Shown here one piece after another: positions 24,201 through 30,200 of a DNA stretch of 64,000 nt. The position numbers were made by a program, and so were the translations under genes. The DNA is from Lotus japonicus. Taxonomy: Eukaryota > Streptophyta > Magnoliopsida > Fabales > Fabaceae. The notes below the pieces were generated by a model. It was not told the origin of the DNA. It did no database searches and saw only the letters and a program-made list of their open reading frames with translations. The stretch lies in assembly GCF_012489685.1 (NCBI RefSeq), contig NC_080041.1, forward strand, positions 37,065,780 through 37,129,779, given 5' to 3'. Each line of letters starts with the position of its first letter. Positions within the stretch are counted from its first letter, which is position 1.

Positions 24201-27200
24201 TCCAAGCCATGACTTTCGCTTTCAAAAAAAAAAAAAAAAAACGTAAAAAAAAAAGTAAAAAAAAAAGATTGAAAAAAAAAAAGCAAAAATGGCAGTCCCA
24301 TTTGCGCAAGCCAAGACCTCAGACTCAGATGAAGGAGCACAAGTCCAAGGAACTCCGATGTTCCCGCTAGAGTACTAGCCCAGACAAAGAAAGTCGAAAG
24401 GCAGACTCAGACGAAGGAAACACAAGTCCGACGACCACTGATGTTCCCGCTGGAGTTCAAGGCACAGGCAAAAAAAAAAAAAAAAAAAAAAAATTGGAGT
24501 CCCAATTGAGGGGGAGTAATAGAGATAATGAAGTGGTAACTCAAAGAAGTCCCACATTGCCAAGATTAGCAAGTGCACAAGTGCATATATAATAAAGAAC
24601 ACACACACCCATTGCCTTAAGCCTAAGGTTTTGTGGTGTTGTGTGGTTCTAACTAAGGATTTCTAACAGAGACCTCCCATATTTGTTCCACCTGTTGATG
24701 TTCATTCTTACGCTTGTCCAGCCCTGGGCGTGAGGGGGTGTGTAGTCCACATTGGCTAGAAATATGACCAAACAAGTGTTTATAAAGGGTAGAGCAACCC
24801 TCGACTGTTGAGCTAACTTTTGGGTTGAGTTAGGCCTCCCAAATTCTAATCCATGGTTTTTGTTCGACCTGTGCTAGAGGTCCAACTATCTTCGCATATA
24901 TGCTTGAGAACGCCGTCCCTGTAACCCGTTCTCCCTCGTTTCTCCTTTTTGAACCCGTCCCCTATCTTGTTTGAACCGGTTTTGATCGGTCAACCACCAT
25001 TTTAACCGGGTTTACCGGTTATTGACTGGTTTTATGCATATCTGGTTTTCAGTGTCGTTCCAAACCGATTACCATCCCAGTTCCCGGAAAAACAGGTTGA
25101 ATTGGCCAGTCCGGTCCAATTTTAGAAACCATGATAAGAACTATGTGGAGGTCAGCCTTGGAGGAATGGGAAAGGATGAGCATTTGACGGAGACTTGTCT
25201 AACAGACCTGGCAATAGCAGTCAAATGGAAAATAAAAAAGATAAATGCATTCCGGAATTGTTAGTGGACTCTGTTCATAAGCGTATACAATCTAGCATTA
25301 CCCACCGTAAAACAACGAAGGAGTTATTTGAGTTTTTGCAAGTTTCTTTTTGGAAAATAATTTGAATCGTGTCTATGTGCAGTATTATATCTAAAGAGTT
25401 TAAAAAATATATTGAAGTACTTATTTCTCTCTTTACCTACAAATCTGTAGAGGAAATGGTAACCCAATAGAATAAATTGATAGCGTTGAGTTGGCTACGG
25501 CCTTGATCTGGAGTATGTGGTGGTTAGGTCTCAAATTTTGTCGAGAAAGTTGGTAGATGATCTCACTGATGTCTTCTCTCGGGTCATGGTCTTCTTTTGA
25601 GGAACCCATATTTGCTCCGAATGTTGATACATTTGATTGCTCTTTGTTAGCGGTCCAGTCTGGCACTTGTGGTGGACTGGAGGCAAAGGAGGTCGTGGTG
25701 GTAGAGGTCAAGAAGGCCATGGTAGTAGAGGTTGTTGTGGTAGAGGCCTTTAGCAGAAATAACATTTGTAATTGTTTCCTTTAGAAAAAATCTTTGAAAT
25801 TATACAACAGTGAAAATTATGTTTTTTTTTTACATTAAAAGTAAAAACAAGAAATAAAAATAAAAATAAAAATAAAATGTTTGTCGAGAAAGTTGGTAGA
25901 TGATCTCACTGATGTCTTCTCTCGGGTCTCAGTCTTCTTCTGAGGAACCCATATTTGCTCCGGATGTTGATACATTTGATCGCTCTTTGTTAGCGGTCCA
26001 GGCTGGCACTTGTGGTGGAGGCAAAGGAGGTCGTTGTGGTAGAGGTCAAGAAGGCCATGGTAGTAGAGGTTGTTGTGGTAGATGCCTTTAGCAGAAATAA
26101 CATTTGTAATTGTTTCCTTTAGAAATCTTTGAAATTATACAACAGTGAAAATTATGTTTTTTTTTACATTAAAAGTAAAAACAAGAAATAAAAATAAAAA
26201 TAAAATGTTTTTCTCATTCCAAAGAAGCCCTAAATTATTTAATAAATATGTTTAGCGGCCAACTGAAGAATATTGAAGCTTACCTATGTACTGTGAATTT
26301 TTTCGTAACATGCACCAGATGGTGCTGGTAGATTTACTTTGCCTATTACAGAGGATGATAGCTGTGAGTTAGTACTCTTTAGCTGGAAAGCTAAGTCCTA
26401 AATTTATATGCATGGACTATTGCCCTTTATCTAATAAGTTGATCATTTCTATGTTTCATGTTATATGTTAAAAATTGTTGTTTCCTTGCTCTGAAATCAA
26501 ATCCGGTCAGTAATGTGATTGACACTATATCATCCCTTTGTCGTAGGAAAAATACAATGAAGCACTATCTGAGAAAGTTAAATATCCGGTGGATAAGAAC
26601 CGGTTGGATGACCCTCATATCAAAGCAAATCTTCTATTTCAGGTCAGTCATGTCATAACCATGAGTTCTAGCATGGTAAAATTTCCATTATTTTTTCTGT
26701 TTATATTTGGAACGTGCAATTATTGATCATACAACTTTTTTGGATGCTGCAGTGTCATTTTTCCCAATTGGAGTTACCAATTAGTGACTATGCCACCGAC
26801 TTGAAATCAGTATTAGATCAAAGTATACGCGTAATTCAGGCCATGATTGATATATGTGCCAACAGTGGTTGGCTTTCAAGCGCTATTACTTGTATGCATC
26901 TTCTACAAATGATCATGCAGGTATTCATTCTTTTTTGTACTGCAGCTGACCTTTCATCTAAGTGCAAGTGCTCATATTTTATGCTCAAAAGAAAGTTTCA
27001 GCCAATCCTGCTTTCTTTAACTATTAGATCATAAGCTTTTCCAAAAGCAAAATATGCTAATATGAAGTTCATACCCACAGGCCACAACTGTGAAGTTTCA
27101 TTCTTGATTTATAGACACATCAGTCAATGAACTTAGAACTGTTGTGCTTAATTATGTGTACTCTTAAATTTGAGCTTGGCCGCAATCAACGACAAAGGCT

Positions 27201-30200
27201 TAGCTGAAGCGTGGAGATCGTAGGATTCAATTTTGTTTTTGTTTGTGCATGAGGTTGATTTTTAAACAGTGTCAGGTGGCCTCACAGTGGGTTAAAGATA
27301 GACTTCGATATCATCTTGATTTCGGACTGGGCCTAACTCAACAAAGCTTGCTCGTGAAGTGAGGCCTGCCTTAGCCTTTATAAGATTCACTTTGGCCGTA
27401 TCTTTAGTTGATGTGTGATCTCAACATAAGTGCTCTTCATTTTACCTGCAAGATATTCTTTCTTTTGTTTGATAGTACTACTACATATATGATATATTTC
27501 TAAATGTGACATTGATCGGCATATCACATTGTAAACTATGCTTTCAATAAAATCATGCATATATTGCTCCTTGAATCTCTCTCTTTCTCTCTCTCTCTCT
27601 ATATATATATATATAATCTATATATATACATATATATAGACACACACACAGTCGCACAAAATATATCCTATACAATTTCTCCTGAAATCTTGTGACCTGG
27701 TTTTAGGGTTTGTGGTTTGAGAAGGACTCTTCCTTATGGATGCTGCCATGCATGAATACTGATCTGATAAGTTCACTTAGCAGAAGAAGAATTTATAGTT
27801 TACAGGAATTACTAGATATTCCCAAGGCCGCATTGCCGTCTGTAACTGGAAATCTCCCGGCTTCAAGATTGTACCAGGTAAAGATTCCTAATAACTGCTG
27901 CTTGTTTTAATGTATTTTTCATTCTTTTGGGATGGATGAATAATTATGTTTTTGTAGATGGATGATATTGAAAACCCTTTTTTAGGGGGGGGGGGGGGGA
28001 GGTGTGCTAGAATATTTGCAACATATCTTAATAGTTGAGAATATGCATAATAGATTAGGATAATTTATGTTATTTTGGAGATATTTAAATTACCTTATAT
28101 TTAGGTATCTTATTTTGTTGTAAACCTTATGTTCTTGATAATTTTACCATTATGCCATTAGGATTATCATTTTAGTACTCTAGTACTTAAAATATATCCT
28201 AGCATAAGTGCATGGTTATTCTACCATATTTACCTACTATTCTACAGTAATTCAGACGTGAGCACATTGTTCATAGCCACAACCAATCAAAAGCTTAAGC
28301 TAATATTAAAATAAGTTCAGGATTAGTTCTGATATCTGTTTTCTTATTTATTTACTGCATCCTGAGTTTTTGATTGTTTGTCTACTGACCAGTGGCTCAC
28401 ACTAGAATTACTCATTGTATTATTCAGTCTCTATTCTCTTCCTTTCTCCTTCCTTACCTAAACTCTATGATGTCAACAAGGTTTTAGCTAGAGTTCATTT
28501 TGCAATAACTACTATTCATATTAAATTATTCATTTGAAAAGAATCATATATAGTTAACTATTCTTTGCCCTGAAGTTTTTTATTGTTATACTTGACCAAT
28601 GATGGGAACCTTGCGCTCTGAGCTGCTGTTTTATCGTCACACACTATTTGCATTTTGTATTGTATAAGATTAATGAGTAGAGACTTGAGATTTTAAATTT
28701 TAAATCTTATTACTACTAATTCTTCAACCTTTTGGTATGCTATTTTTCTGAAATTTTGCATGTCTGAGATCCGTGAAAAGTATATTCTCTAAGTTGTTTG
28801 ATGTGTGACGGATCATATCAGTTGGTCCTTACCCTGTATTAGATCCATCTCCTTTCAGTATGTTTTCATCTGCATCACTGTAGCTTCTGCCTCATACTTG
28901 CATTCAATGCAATATCAATGCAGTAATTTCGGGGATTTTTAGCTATGTTGCAAAGGCTGGAGTCTGCCAAGCTTCTGTTTATTGATTTTTGTCCAACAGG
29001 ATAGTACATCGTTCGTGGTTTTTTAAATTCTTACATGACTGCATTCCAGTTACTTTTCTTAGTTTTTGGATCTTAAGATTATGTCCATCGTCCGAACTCC
29101 AAAGTCTATTTGTAGGTTGTGTTGCAAGTAATTCCTCTGTACGGATATATTTTTTCTTCATTATTTATCTGGCAGTAGCAGGCATATTATCACCTAATGC
29201 ATGTGTTTCTTTCTTTCAACCAGGATCTACAGCACTTCCCTCGTGTTAAAATGAAATTAAGGCTTCAGAGTAGGGAAACTGATAGCACATTGCACATCAG
29301 ATTAGAGAATATCAATTCTAGGCGACACTCTTCTAGAGCATTTGTACCTCGATTTCCGAAGGTATATTTTGTTTTACAGACCCCATTATTGTTATGATTT
29401 GTAGTCTGTGCAATAGAAACATAATTTTCAATTTTCTTGATTACAGATAAAAGAGGAGCAATGGTGGTTAATTCTTGGCAATAGCTGTACATCTGAGTTA
29501 TATGCTTTGAAAAGAGTCTCTTTTTCTGATCACTTAAATACCTCCATGAAGTTGCCTCTAACTTCAGCTAATCTTGAGGTATAATCATTTCTCTCTATAC
29601 AAAATGTGGTACCCCTTCGGCTCTGGTACTTAATCCCTCATGTGTAATAACTAATAGGATGCACTGTAGTAGTGTATTTACACAAGAAATAGAATATCTC
29701 CCGAATAGGAAAATGCTCTGTTCCAACAGGATGGAAATAGATTGTCGTTCATTTACATTCCATTTTTGGGACCCCTTGACATCCCAAATAGGCATGAAAA
29801 GGAGAGGGACATACAATTATAAGGCCAGCAAAACAAATTTTTACCATCATTTTTTCATTTCTACCTAGCACCACTATTGGAGTGGGAGTATTATTAGTAT
29901 TCCACTCGTTATGAGGGATTATACTGTAGAAAGAGTAAGAGAGAGTTAGTAGTGGGGGATAGAGGAATAAATTGGAAAGAGAGTTTGGGACCTTTCAACA
30001 TCCCAAATAGGCATGAAAATGAGAGCGACATACAATCATAAGGCCAACAAAACAATTTTTTCCATCATTTTTTCATTTCTACCTAGCACTACAAGGTGAA
30101 ACTATTGGAGTGGAAGTATTATTAGTATTCCACTCGTTATCAGGGATTATACTCTAGGAAGAGTAAGAGAGAGTTAGTAGTGGGGGATAGAGGAATAAAT

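Larger units (their letters stand above)
22709..24668 (+). mobile_element. Chimeric gag-only LTR retroelement (TR-GAG type), TSD GAGAC
   Basis: LTRs 22709-22860 and 24517-24668 (152 bp each) are identical by eye, flanked by GAGAC (22704-22708 and 24669-24673). Order: LTR-A; primer site TGGTATCAAGAGCT (22861); gag ORF; LTR of family B (23877-24180); a second primer site TGGTATCAGAGCTGG (24181); A-rich TRIM interior; purine tract TTGAGGGGGAG; LTR-A. LTR-A and the TRIM interior match the TRIM at 6131-6735; LTR-B matches the solo LTR at 5000-5305. There is no pol, so it must have moved with enzymes supplied in trans. Confidence 0.85.
21957..24850 (+). mobile_element. TRIM element split by a hAT element and a gag-only retroelement
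   Basis: LTR-like ends 21957-22073 (TGTTAGAAGTCCCACATTGG) and 24739-24850 (TGTGTAGTCCACATTGGC), both ending CCCAAATTCTAAT. The first is followed by TGGTATCAGAGCCTATCC, a tRNA-Met primer site at 22074; a purine tract GCGTGAGGGGG precedes the second. Flanks CAATG and CCATG are a near target duplication. Without the insertions at 22114-22700 and 22709-24668 it is a short non-coding element of the same broad family as the fragments at 4380-5462. Confidence 0.75.
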
